DNA of 64,000 nucleotides, from contig NC_019745.1 in NCBI RefSeq assembly GCF_000317555.1, forward strand, positions 1,736,001 through 1,800,000. The letters run 5' to 3'. Shown here in pieces: positions 35,082-42,808 of this stretch (its first letter is position 1; each line of letters starts with the position of its first letter). The translations under genes and the position numbers were made by a program. A model generated the notes under the pieces. It searched no databases and was not told where the DNA came from. It saw only the letters and a program-made list of their open reading frames with translations. Source of the stretch: Gloeocapsa sp. PCC 7428 (GTDB taxonomy: Bacteria; Cyanobacteriota; Cyanobacteriia; Cyanobacteriales; Chroococcidiopsidaceae).

Positions 35082-36314
35082 TTATTGAGCTAAATTCTGT
35101 TGAATCTGTTGAATCTGTTGCGTAAAGTAAGGCTGTTGATACTGCAATTGTTGAGCGATCGCAAGTCCTTGCTCAAAAGCTGAAAGCGCCGCACTGGGAT
35201 TACCGTTTTGTAAATGAATCTGCCCTATTTGGTCATAAGTATTCATCAAACCGTAGAAATTGGCAGCACGTTGGTCTGCTTCTAACAGTATTTGACTTGC
35301 TTGTAAAGCTTCATTAATCTGACCTTGAGTGCGGTATAGTAAAATCAATCTTCGCAAAGCGTCACCAGCACGCGCATATTGTTGTAGAGACCAAGCCGAA
35401 GCATAAGCTTCTTGATAATTTTGAAATGCTTGTTGAGTTTGACCTAATGCTTGATAGTCAGCCGCGATCGCCAGTCGAATTGCTGGTACTTGCGTAAATT
35501 GTGACTCATTAAGATAAAGTTCGGCAAGTCGCTGTTTAACTACGAGTGCTTGTTGAGGTTGTCGGGCGCGGTCGTAAATGTAAGCTAGCTGTTGTAGATA
35601 AGTCACTTCACCGACGCGATCGCCGCGCGAATTTGCTAAAGCGAGTAACTCTTGATAACTCTTAGCCGCTTGCGGATAGTCAAACCAGCTTAAGTGTAAT
35701 TCTGCGATTGTCCTTAAAGTATTTTCTGCTGCTGCGGCATTTTGCTGCCGCTCAAGCGCAAGAATTTGATTATAAACTTCTATTGCTTGTTGTGGCGATC
35801 GCACTTGCTGATATGCGTAAGCAAGCGATCGTAGTAACGTTAAATCAGTTGTCGGCTGCGATTGTACTTGTTGTTGAATCGTTTGCAGTCTCTGCGTAAT
35901 AATTTGAACTTGGGTACGTTCATTTTCACTCCAAGCGATCGCCCCGACTCTTCCTAGTGCTTGCACTTCAGCTAGAGTACCCAACGCCCGCCTTAGTCGT
36001 AATTCGCGGTTCCAAATCTCAAACGCACCTACACTATCCCCCGCTGCTAATCGCGCTTGCGCTTGCACGTTGAGTTGATCCAACGCTGCTGCTAAGTTTT
36101 GGCGTGCTTGCGGACTTAACGGCTGACTCGGTAGTAGTGGATCTGGTGTTGTGATTTCTAGTGGATTTGGTGGAAACTCATCTGGTAGAGATTCCTCGCT
36201 TTGTGCTAGTGCAATTGAACTACAACATAAGCATAAGGAAAGCGTCGCCGTAGCGACAACATTGCTGTATCGTCGGAACATCCTAGAAAAATAAGCATTA
36301 TTGCGATTGTGCAT
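35082..36314 (-). CDS. Exported TPR-repeat protein
   Basis: About 410 residues from ATG 36314; the frame is open to a TTG at 36395, and ATG 36281 is another candidate. A signal peptide (NVVATATLSLCLCCSSIALA) is followed by an alanine/glutamine-rich helical protein with many TPR-like units, for instance LLRSLAYAYQQVRSPQQAIE, TIAELHLSWFDYPQAAKSYQ, LAYIYDRARQPQQALVVKQR and QIGQIHLQNGNPSAALSAFE. TPR arrays bind partner proteins; this one should work outside the cytoplasm. The partner is unknown. It is divergent from cpcT, and the two genes have an intergenic gap of only about 150 bases. Confidence 0.8.
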   Translation of the reverse strand: MHNRNNAYFSRMFRRYSNVVATATLSLCLCCSSIALAQSEESLPDEFPPNPLEITTPDPLLPSQPLSPQARQNLAAALDQLNVQAQARLAAGDSVGAFEIWNRELRLRRALGTLAEVQALGRVGAIAWSENERTQVQIITQRLQTIQQQVQSQPTTDLTLLRSLAYAYQQVRSPQQAIEVYNQILALERQQNAAAAENTLRTIAELHLSWFDYPQAAKSYQELLALANSRGDRVGEVTYLQQLAYIYDRARQPQQALVVKQRLAELYLNESQFTQVPAIRLAIAADYQALGQTQQAFQNYQEAYASAWSLQQYARAGDALRRLILLYRTQGQINEALQASQILLEADQRAANFYGLMNTYDQIGQIHLQNGNPSAALSAFEQGLAIAQQLQYQQPYFTQQIQQIQQNLAQ

Positions 36315-36471
36315 CTTTAGATAGCCGTAAAATTCACTACCCACTATTGACGAATAACTCATTCTTTGACGAGTTGTTTGCCAAAATGTCTCCAAAAAAT
36401 AGGTAGCTGTGAGTTTTAAAATACTCGAAAGAGTATCACAAACAACATTATCCTTAACAAATACCGTTCAA

Positions 36472-37062
36472 ATGACTCATTCTACAGATATCGCTACTTT
36501 AGCGCGGTGGATGGCAGCAGATTTCAGCAATCAAGCACAAGCTTTTGAAAATCCGCCTTTTTTTGCGCATATTCGCGTTTGTATGCGTCCTCTTCCCCTA
36601 GAAACTCTTTCTGGAGTCAGCTTTTATGTGGAACAGGCGTATGATTATATGCTGAATAACCCCTATCGCGTGCGCGTGTTGAAATTAGTTAACGCCGGCG
36701 ATCGCATTACGATTGAGAATTACTTAATCAAAGATGAACAGCAATTTTACGGTGCATCTCGCGAACCTCAACGCCTGAACGCAATTACATTAGAACGTTT
36801 GGAGAAATTGCCTGGATGTAATATGCTTGTCGAATGGACAGGAACTAGCTTTAAAGGCAGTGTGGAACCAGGAAAGGGTTGTATTGTCGTGCGTAAAGAC
36901 AAAAAAACCTATTTAGATAGCGAATTCGAGATCGATCAAGAACGATTTATCAGCCTTGATCGAGGGCGCGATCCAGAAACCGACGAACACGTTTGGGGTT
37001 CTGTTGCTGGACCGTTTCACTTTGTTCGTTGGAACAGTTTTGCTGATGAAGTGAAAGTGTAG
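36472..37062 (+). CDS. cpcT: Phycobiliprotein chromophore lyase CpcT/CpeT
   Basis: About 196 residues from ATG 36472 (MTHSTDIATLARWMAADFSN); the frame opens earlier at 36409, but the family begins here. CpcT attaches phycocyanobilin to Cys-155-type sites on the beta subunit of phycocyanin and phycoerythrocyanin. Signature text: MAADFSNQAQAFENPPFFAH, RPLPLETLSGVSFYVEQAYD, NPYRVRVLKLVNAGDRITIE and GCNMLVEWTGTSFKGSVEPG. It is not in a phycobilisome operon here; its neighbours are unrelated. CpeT paralogues look alike, so the exact substrate is inferred. Confidence 0.9.
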   Translation: MTHSTDIATLARWMAADFSNQAQAFENPPFFAHIRVCMRPLPLETLSGVSFYVEQAYDYMLNNPYRVRVLKLVNAGDRITIENYLIKDEQQFYGASREPQRLNAITLERLEKLPGCNMLVEWTGTSFKGSVEPGKGCIVVRKDKKTYLDSEFEIDQERFISLDRGRDPETDEHVWGSVAGPFHFVRWNSFADEVKV

Positions 37063-37219
37063 AACACAAAAGCATAAAGAGAGAGTGGGAGGAGGGGACA
37101 GCATTGATTCGGCATTTCCTCAAATCCCATTTTCTATTTACAATCGCAGTCAATCGCAACAAACGCGACACACCAATTGGCTCACTTCAAGGTGTGCTTT
37201 ATTCTGGTTTTTACCTCAT

Positions 37220-38014
37220 TCAATATCCAGTTGCTGCTAAATCCAAAATATATTCGTTACAAGCTACACGCTCGACTTGAGTTAGCCACCTACCATTAGG
37301 ATAAAGCTGAACGAGTCGAAACCCTGGGTGTTCTGGTTTTAAAGCAAAGTGCGCACTTTGTGGTTCAAATTGAACTGAAGTCGCGGGACTACCTAGGTAA
37401 TGTACGCCGTTTCTCTGGCAATGAAATTCTTGATGAATGTGACCAAACAAAACTAACTTGACTTGTGGATGGCGATCCAAAATGGCAAAAAACTCATCTG
37501 AGTTTTCTAGTGTACTGCGATCGAGCCAATGAGAATTGACGGCAAAGGGTGGATGATGTAGCGCTATCAAAGTCGGCTGTGTTCTTCGACTGGCTAAGTG
37601 CCAATCTAACCAAGCTAGGGTTGTTTCTGAAAGGCGACCATGAACGTAGCCAGGTACTGCCGAGTTGATTAAAACAAAGTTCCACCCGCCTTGGGTAAAT
37701 TCCTTTTGTGGAAAAATATACACCTGATTTAAGATTTGTTGCATTACTGCAAAGTCGTCATGATTGCCAGCTATCCAATAAGTAGGCTTGGCAAGCAGAC
37801 TCAGTAAGTGCTGCAAACGCTCATAAGATGCAGCTGTTCCATCTTGTGATAAATCTCCTGTAACCAATAGCAAGTCTATTTGATTTTGTAAACACAGCAG
37901 CCGTTCAACAACCGCTTGAAACGATTGTGTTGTATTAATTCCCAGTAACTCTTGCTTCTCATCTGCAAACAGATGGATGTCTGTAACTTGAGCGATAGAT
38001 AAGGGATGATTCAT
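37220..38014 (-). CDS. cpdA: CpdA-like metallophosphodiesterase (putative 3',5'-cAMP phosphodiesterase)
   Basis: 264 residues. Class III cyclic-nucleotide phosphodiesterase motifs are complete: LSIAQVTDIHLFADEK (D-x-H), LLLVTGDLSQDGTAASY (GD), YWIAGNHDDFAVM (GNHD), LIALHHPPFAVNS and KLVLFGHIHQEFH (GHxH). CpdA hydrolyses cAMP; members of this family also act on other phosphodiesters. A perfect CRP-type palindrome lies about 225 bases upstream of the start (38236-38257), which fits a cAMP feedback role, though that is inference. It is transcribed alone and convergent to cpcT. Confidence 0.85.
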   Translation of the reverse strand: MNHPLSIAQVTDIHLFADEKQELLGINTTQSFQAVVERLLCLQNQIDLLLVTGDLSQDGTAASYERLQHLLSLLAKPTYWIAGNHDDFAVMQQILNQVYIFPQKEFTQGGWNFVLINSAVPGYVHGRLSETTLAWLDWHLASRRTQPTLIALHHPPFAVNSHWLDRSTLENSDEFFAILDRHPQVKLVLFGHIHQEFHCQRNGVHYLGSPATSVQFEPQSAHFALKPEHPGFRLVQLYPNGRWLTQVERVACNEYILDLAATGY

Positions 38015-38405
38015 TTTTACAGACGCCGAGTTTTGTCCACAACTGCTGTATCTCTAACAGCAACATATTTCATCTTGAGTACAAGTAAAATAACAGAGCA
38101 AGTTACAGCACAACTTCCTAGGTACAGACTATTCCTGTATTTTTGAAACGTTAAGTTGGAAAGATGTACAAAATCTAGAGTGCTTCTTTATACTAGCGGT
38201 AAACGTAAAGATAATTTGCGATCTTTAACGAGTTTATTTGTGATCTCAGTCACAAATCATCGGCAAGATAACTTTGAATCGAGATGCCACGCACGCGATC
38301 TGTTGCTATTAGTGCTATATTAATTTAATGAAAATTGTGCGCTGCCTGTAACATAGTTAAAGATAAGTGACTATAGCAGCAATCTTGTTATCGGCTGATA
38401 GTTTT
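38015..38405. other. Intergenic region with a CRP-type site
   Basis: About 390 bases between the cpdA-like gene and tRNA-Cys. Apart from the palindrome at 38236-38257 I see no gene. Promoters for both neighbours should be here. Confidence 0.4.
38236..38257. promoter_or_regulatory. CRP/SYCRP1-type binding site
   Basis: ATTTGTGA-TCTCAG-TCACAAAT: a perfect 8-bp inverted repeat with 6-base spacer, containing TGTGA-N6-TCACA, the CRP consensus also bound by cyanobacterial SYCRP1. A 16-base exact palindrome is very unlikely by chance in a window this size. It lies about 225 bases upstream of the cpdA-like gene and 150 bases upstream of tRNA-Cys. Confidence 0.65.
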
Positions 38406-38477
<72 letters not shown>

Positions 38478-38569
38478 TGTAATTAAGAGCGAGTCCTATC
38501 ATATTTTTCTCCGGACGTCTTGCGCTGTTATCGTTGAATACACAATAGTTCTAAACGTAAAAATATGAC

Positions 38570-38604
38570 TTGATTTTTATAGACGACCGGTCTATTATAA
38601 AGGT
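38570..38604 (+). promoter_or_regulatory. Promoter and operator of the NemR-like TetR gene
   Basis: TTGATT (38570-38575), 17-base spacer, TATTAT (38593-38598). The spacer holds an operator-like palindrome: GACCGGTC (38585-38592) inside TAGAC-GACCG-GTCTA (38580-38594). The ATG begins about seven bases after the -10 box, so the mRNA may be leaderless. The operator resembles the one before the DJ-1 gene (39222-39239), which suggests autoregulation. Confidence 0.6.
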
Positions 38605-39189
38605 ATGGGCAAAGATACGACAAAAATCGCTCTTCTCAAGACAGGTGCGCGCTTTCTTAAAGAAAAGGGATACAACCACACTGGGATACAGGAAGTCTTG
38701 CAAGCAACAGGAGTACCCAAAGGTTCGTTTTACTATTACTTTAAAAGCAAGGAGGACTTTGGATTAGAGATTATTGAAAATGATGCCCGCGAACACAACC
38801 GATTTTTGGACAAGTATCTTAAAGATGAGACAATTTCTCCTTTAACTCGCTTGCAGCGCTATTTTGAAGCAAAATACGAAGAATTTGCGTCGTTACAATG
38901 TCGTGAAGGTTGTTTATTAGGTAATCTTGGTCAAGAGTTAGCGGACCAAAATGAAAGGTTCCGTTTGCGCTTAGAGGCGATTTTTGCCGAATGGCGCGAT
39001 CGCTACATTGATTGTTTACAGCAAGCCCAAGCTATCGGAGAACTCTCACCCGATTTAGACGTACATATTCTCGCTGATTTCTGCTTAAACAGTTGGGAAG
39101 GCGCATTACAACAGATGAAAGTCACTAAAAGCCCTGCCCCTCTACAAACTTTCATGAGTGTGATGTTTGATGTCGTTCTCAAGCGTTGA
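38605..39189 (+). CDS. TetR/AcrR family regulator, NemR-like
   Basis: 194 residues. The N-terminal helix-turn-helix is KEKGYNHTGIQEVLQATGVP followed by KGSFYYYFKSKEDFGLEIIE, the TetR signature. In the C-terminal domain, LQCREGCLLGNLGQELADQN aligns by eye with the region of E. coli NemR around its redox-sensing Cys106 (SGCLTVKLSAE), so a reactive cysteine is plausible. The gene is followed by a DJ-1/PfpI-family gene about 105 bases downstream. Similar palindromes lie in the promoters of both genes. I infer a repressor that responds to electrophiles or oxidants; that it senses them through Cys is a hypothesis. Confidence 0.85.
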   Translation: MGKDTTKIALLKTGARFLKEKGYNHTGIQEVLQATGVPKGSFYYYFKSKEDFGLEIIENDAREHNRFLDKYLKDETISPLTRLQRYFEAKYEEFASLQCREGCLLGNLGQELADQNERFRLRLEAIFAEWRDRYIDCLQQAQAIGELSPDLDVHILADFCLNSWEGALQQMKVTKSPAPLQTFMSVMFDVVLKR

Positions 39190-39221
39190 AAGTTCGATTT
39201 TGCTGAAGATGTATTGCAAAG

Positions 39222-39239
39222 TAGTAGACCAGTCTACTA
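39222..39239. promoter_or_regulatory. TetR operator before the DJ-1/PfpI gene
   Basis: TAGTAGAC-CA-GTCTACTA: perfect 8-bp arms around a 2-base centre. It lies between a TTGCAA box (39214-39219) and a likely -10 (TACTAA, 39235-39240), so bound repressor would block polymerase. It shares GACC(A/G)GTCTA with the operator at 38580-38594. Confidence 0.7.
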
Positions 39240-39295
39240 ATAGGCTTACCTATTGCAATCAGTTAAGAAATAAACGGTTTTAGAGGAAAATTACG

Positions 39296-40003
39296 ATGAC
39301 GAATAAAAGAATTCTAATTGCGGTCACTAGCCATGAGGAACTTGGCAATACAGGGAAAAAGACAGGCTTTTATCTTTCTGAGGTGACGCATCCTTACGAT
39401 GTCTTCACGCGCGCAGGCTACGACGTTGACTTTGTTAGCCCCAAAGGTGGAAAAGCACCGATGGACGGCGTGCAACTTGAAGATCCTATCAACAAAGCAT
39501 TTCTAGATGACCCTGACAAGGTAAAACAAGTTGAAAACACGCTGCAACCGTCGCAAGTCGATCCGACTCAATACGACGCTATTTTTTATGCAGGTGGTCA
39601 TGGGACAATGTGGGATTTTCCTAACAATGAACAACTTGCCCAAATCGCGGCAAACATTTATGAACAAGGCGGTGTTGTCGGTGCCGTTTGTCACGGACCT
39701 GCGGGACTACTCAATATCAAGCTTGCGAATGGCGAGTATCTCATCAAAGGTAAAACCGTGTCTGGGTTCACAAACGAAGAAGAAGCCGCAGTGGAACTGA
39801 CTGAAGCCGTGCCATTTTTACTCGAATCAACATTGAAAGAAAGAGGCGCAGAATTTACGAAAGCACCCAAATTTGAAGCACACGTTGTGAAAAGCGATCG
39901 CCTCGTCACAGGACAAAACCCCGCTTCCGCCGCAGGCGTCGCCGAACAAATGTTGCAATTAATCGAAAACCGCGCTGCAACTGCCTCACCCGCCACAGTC
40001 TAA
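39296..40003 (+). CDS. DJ-1/PfpI (Hsp31-like) family protein
   Basis: 235 residues. The class I glutamine amidotransferase-like fold of the DJ-1/PfpI group is clear: RILIAVTSHEELGNTGKKTG, AGYDVDFVSPKGGKAPMDGV, YDAIFYAGGHGTMWDFPNN and the nucleophile elbow VVGAVCHGPAGLLN with the reactive Cys-His pair. Hsp31-type members act as glutathione-independent glyoxalase III, removing methylglyoxal, or as chaperones. AGAGGA precedes the ATG. It lies downstream of a NemR-like regulator with a matching operator in its promoter, which supports a role in electrophile stress. The substrate is inferred from the family. Confidence 0.88.
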   Translation: MTNKRILIAVTSHEELGNTGKKTGFYLSEVTHPYDVFTRAGYDVDFVSPKGGKAPMDGVQLEDPINKAFLDDPDKVKQVENTLQPSQVDPTQYDAIFYAGGHGTMWDFPNNEQLAQIAANIYEQGGVVGAVCHGPAGLLNIKLANGEYLIKGKTVSGFTNEEEAAVELTEAVPFLLESTLKERGAEFTKAPKFEAHVVKSDRLVTGQNPASAAGVAEQMLQLIENRAATASPATV

Positions 40004-40103
40004 ACAGCATCAGCGGTATAAGCGTTTAGTAGAACGTCAAGATGTAGACTGCAAGCAATTAGCCAACTACCCTTTGTCCCTGACCTCCATACTACATACA
40101 CCA

Positions 40104-40131
40104 CAAAAAGCGCTCTCTTCAAGAGGGCGCT
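40104..40131 (-). terminator. Terminator of the first psbA gene
   Basis: Minus strand: AGCGCCCTCTT then GAAGAGAGCGCT followed by TTTTTG. One internal mismatch. It lies about 30 bases past the stop codon. Confidence 0.75.
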
Positions 40132-40158
40132 AAATCAGGTATGTAGATTTACGAGTGA

Positions 40159-41241
40159 TTAACCACTAATTGTGGGTGCCGTAAAAGCGACAGGAACAGG
40201 TGTACCCGTAGCCAAATCTAGCGGGAAGTTGTGCGCATTGCGTTCGTGCATTACTTCGATTCCCAAGTTGGCGCGGTTTAAGACATCCGCCCAGGTTGCA
40301 ACAACACGACCTTGCGAGTCAATCACCGATTGGTTAAAGTTGAACCCGTTGAGGTTGAACGCCATTGTGCTGATGCCCAACGAGGTGAACCAGATGCCAA
40401 TGACTGGCCATGCTCCTAAGAAAAAGTGGAGCGATCGCGAATTATTAAAACTCGCATACTGCCAAATCAACCGTCCAAAGTAGCCATGCGCTGCGACAAT
40501 GCTGTAAGTTTCTGCTTCTTGCCCAAACTTATAACCCAAATTTTGCGATTCGATTTCGGTCGTTTCCCGAATCAGCGAGGAAGTGACTAACGAACCGTGC
40601 ATTGCACAGAACAACGCACCGCCAAACACCGCCGCTACGCCCAACTGATGGAAGGGGTGCATTAAGATGTTATGCTCGGCTTGGAACACAAGCATAAAGT
40701 TGAACGTACCAGAGATACCCAAAGGCATACCGTCAGAGAAACTACCTTGCCCAATCGGGTAAATCAAGAATACAGAAGTTGCCGCAGCGACAGGTGCAGA
40801 GTACGCTACACAAATCCAGGGACGCATCCCCAAGCGGTAGCTTAGTTCCCACTGCCGACCTAGCCAGCAAAAAATACCAATGAGAAAATGAAAAACGATG
40901 AGTTCGTAGGGTCCACCGTTGTATAGCCATTCATCCAACGAAGCTGCTTCCCAAATAGGATAGAAATGCAAGCCGATCGCATTAGAAGAAGGAACAACAG
41001 CGCCAGTAATAATGTTGTTTCCGTAAAGCAAAGAACCGGAAACAGGTTCGCGAATACCATCAATATCAACAGGTGGAGCGGCAATAAAGGCAATGATGAA
41101 ACAAATGGTAGCGGTTAACAAACACGGAATCATCAATACGCCAAACCAGCCTACGTACAATCGATTCTCCGTGCTAGTGACCCAATCGCAGAACCGCTCC
41201 CACAGATTCCCGCTTTCGCGTCGCTGTAGTGTTGTCGTCAT
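40159..41241 (-). CDS. psbA: Photosystem II D1 protein (Gln130 form)
   Basis: 360 residues, full length. D1 holds P680, QB and most manganese-cluster ligands in the thylakoid membrane. All expected residues are present: Tyr161, Asp170, Glu189, His190, His198, His215, Ser264, His272, His332, Glu333, His337, Asp342 and Ala344, with the C-terminal processing region. Residue 130 is Gln ([12 protein letters not shown]), the form linked with low-light D1; the neighbouring copy has Glu. Gly80, Phe158 and Thr286 are conserved, so it is not the microaerobic D1' type. Several residues differ from typical D1, for example Trp260 (GRLIWQYAS) and Cys212. A hairpin terminator follows. Confidence 0.97.
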   Translation of the reverse strand: MTTTLQRRESGNLWERFCDWVTSTENRLYVGWFGVLMIPCLLTATICFIIAFIAAPPVDIDGIREPVSGSLLYGNNIITGAVVPSSNAIGLHFYPIWEAASLDEWLYNGGPYELIVFHFLIGIFCWLGRQWELSYRLGMRPWICVAYSAPVAAATSVFLIYPIGQGSFSDGMPLGISGTFNFMLVFQAEHNILMHPFHQLGVAAVFGGALFCAMHGSLVTSSLIRETTEIESQNLGYKFGQEAETYSIVAAHGYFGRLIWQYASFNNSRSLHFFLGAWPVIGIWFTSLGISTMAFNLNGFNFNQSVIDSQGRVVATWADVLNRANLGIEVMHERNAHNFPLDLATGTPVPVAFTAPTISG

Positions 41242-41335
41242 GGTTCTATTGAGAGAAATAATGGTTAATTAATTTTGCGAGAGTTTAAAAAGCGTTTTGT
41301 TTTCTAATCGTTGTGTTGCTATACTCTTTCGCCTC

Positions 41336-41448
41336 AGAGTCAGGTACAGTACTTTTTTATCGTTGCGACTCCTCACACCAAATGCTATGCGATTCACTTC
41401 CTTAAGGCGAGAGTAGAATTTTTAGGAAGTTACTGACTCTTACTTTTT
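41336..41448 (+). ncRNA. Candidate structured RNA element (unproven)
   Basis: AGAGTCAG (41336-41343) pairs with CTGACTCT (41433-41440); inside it ACTTCCT (41396-41402) pairs with AGGAAGT (41424-41430); a T-run follows (41444-41448), as in a terminated small RNA. The enclosed loop contains ACTCCTCACAC (41368-41378), identical to the unpaired core of the cyanobacterial sRNA Yfr1. The surrounding fold does not match the usual Yfr1 layout and the location is unusual, so this may be coincidence or a psbA leader element read on the other strand. Confidence 0.25.
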
Positions 41449-41537
41449 AGTATTTACATGGATTTTGCTATAAATCAATTTATTTATATTAAGTTTTACT
41501 AGCGTTTGTTACATGAAACTCGTTATATAGACACAGC

Positions 41538-41565
41538 AAAAAGCGCCCCCGCGAGGGAGGCGCTT
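41538..41565 (-). terminator. Terminator of the second psbA gene
   Basis: Minus strand: AAGCGCCTCCC, loop TCGC, GGGGGCGCT, then TTTTT. The stem is strong and GC-rich, about 25 bases past the stop codon. Confidence 0.85.
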
Positions 41566-41587
41566 CTAAATGGCTTTGAGCTAAAGT

Positions 41588-42670
41588 TTAGCCATTGATG
41601 CTCGGAGCAGTTAAAGCAACAGGAGTCGCTTCACCAGCAGCCAAGTCGAGAGGGAAGTTATGAGCATTACGCTCGTGCATGACTTCCATACCCAAGTTCG
41701 CACGGTTGAGGACGTCTGCCCAGGTACCGATGACGCGACCTTGCGAGTCAATCACCGACTGGTTGAAGTTGAACCCGTTGAGGTTGAACGCCATTGTGCT
41801 AATGCCCAACGAGGTGAACCAGATGCCAATCACTGGCCATGCGGCTAAGAAGAAGTGCAACGAACGGCTGTTGTTGAACGAAGCGTATTGGAAGATTAAG
41901 CGTCCAAAGTAGCCGTGTGCCGCTACGATGTTGTATGTCTCTTCTTCTTGTCCGAATTTGTAGCCGTAGTTTTGGCTTTCGCTTTCGGTTGTTTCACGCA
42001 CTAACGAACTGGTCACGAGTGAACCGTGCATCGCACTGAAGAGTGCACCACCGAATACGCCTGCTACTCCTAACTGGTGGAATGGGTGCATCAGGATGTT
42101 GTGCTCGGCTTGGAACACTAACATGAAGTTGAATGTGCCGCTGATGCCGAGGGGCATGCCATCGCTGAATGAACCTTGTCCGATTGGGTAGATCAAGAAG
42201 ACTGCGGTTGCTGCTGCTACTGGTGCTGAGTAGGCTACGGCAATCCATGGCCGCATTCCTAAACGGTAGGATAATTCCCACTCGCGTCCCATGTAGCAGA
42301 ATACGCCGATCAAAAAGTGGAAGATGACTAATTGGTATGGTCCACCGTTGTATAGCCACTCATCTAATGATGCTGCTTCCCAGATTGGGTAGAAGTGTAA
42401 CCCAATTGCGTTTGACGACGGAACGACTGCTCCGGTGATGATGTTGTTGCCGTAGATTAATGACCCTGCTACTGGTTCTCTAATGCCGTCGATGTCTACG
42501 GGGGGGGCGGCGATAAATGCAATGATGAAGCAGGTTGTTGCTGCTAGTAATGTCGGGATCATCAATACGCCGAACCAGCCTACGTATAGACGGTTATCGG
42601 TTGATGTTACCCAGTTGCAAAACCGCTCCCACAATCCGGCGCTTTCGCGTCTTTGTAGCGTTGTTGTCAT
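41588..42670 (-). CDS. psbA: Photosystem II D1 protein (Glu130 form)
   Basis: 360 residues, full length. It is the more typical D1 sequence: [18 protein letters not shown] has Glu130, the form linked with high-light D1 in cyanobacteria that keep several psbA genes. All manganese-cluster, Tyr161, QB and chlorophyll-binding residues are present, and the tail reads [19 protein letters not shown]. It is in tandem with the Gln130 copy on the same strand, about 350 bases apart, each with its own terminator, so they are separately transcribed. The two are clearly diverged, so this is an old duplication and not a recent one. Confidence 0.98.
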   Translation of the reverse strand: MTTTLQRRESAGLWERFCNWVTSTDNRLYVGWFGVLMIPTLLAATTCFIIAFIAAPPVDIDGIREPVAGSLIYGNNIITGAVVPSSNAIGLHFYPIWEAASLDEWLYNGGPYQLVIFHFLIGVFCYMGREWELSYRLGMRPWIAVAYSAPVAAATAVFLIYPIGQGSFSDGMPLGISGTFNFMLVFQAEHNILMHPFHQLGVAGVFGGALFSAMHGSLVTSSLVRETTESESQNYGYKFGQEEETYNIVAAHGYFGRLIFQYASFNNSRSLHFFLAAWPVIGIWFTSLGISTMAFNLNGFNFNQSVIDSQGRVIGTWADVLNRANLGMEVMHERNAHNFPLDLAAGEATPVALTAPSING

Positions 42671-42808
42671 ACTTTTATGATTGCTTTTGTTTTGCTTATG
42701 ATTTTGTAGGTGTTGTTCCCTACAATTAATACCTTAAGCTATTTGTTGCGATTTGTAAAGGATTTTAAAAATTTTTTAGAATTAAGTGAGTTCTAGCAGA
42801 GCGAAGTA

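Larger units (their letters stand above)
41242..41587. other. Region between the psbA genes, promoter of the first
   Basis: 346 bases. It holds the promoter and leader of the first psbA (right to left), the terminator of the second psbA at 41538-41565, and a structured element at 41336-41448 described separately. Confidence 0.5.

Noticed and set aside
40159-41241. Microaerobic D1' or rogue D1 (ChlF-like) psbA
   Set aside because: Gly80, Phe158 and Thr286 are conserved and all manganese-cluster ligands are present, so it is a working D1 of the Gln130 type.
41368-41378. Canonical yfr1 gene
   Set aside because: The 11-base core is identical, but the two flanking hairpins of Yfr1 are missing and the location is not the usual one, so I list it only as a candidate structured element.
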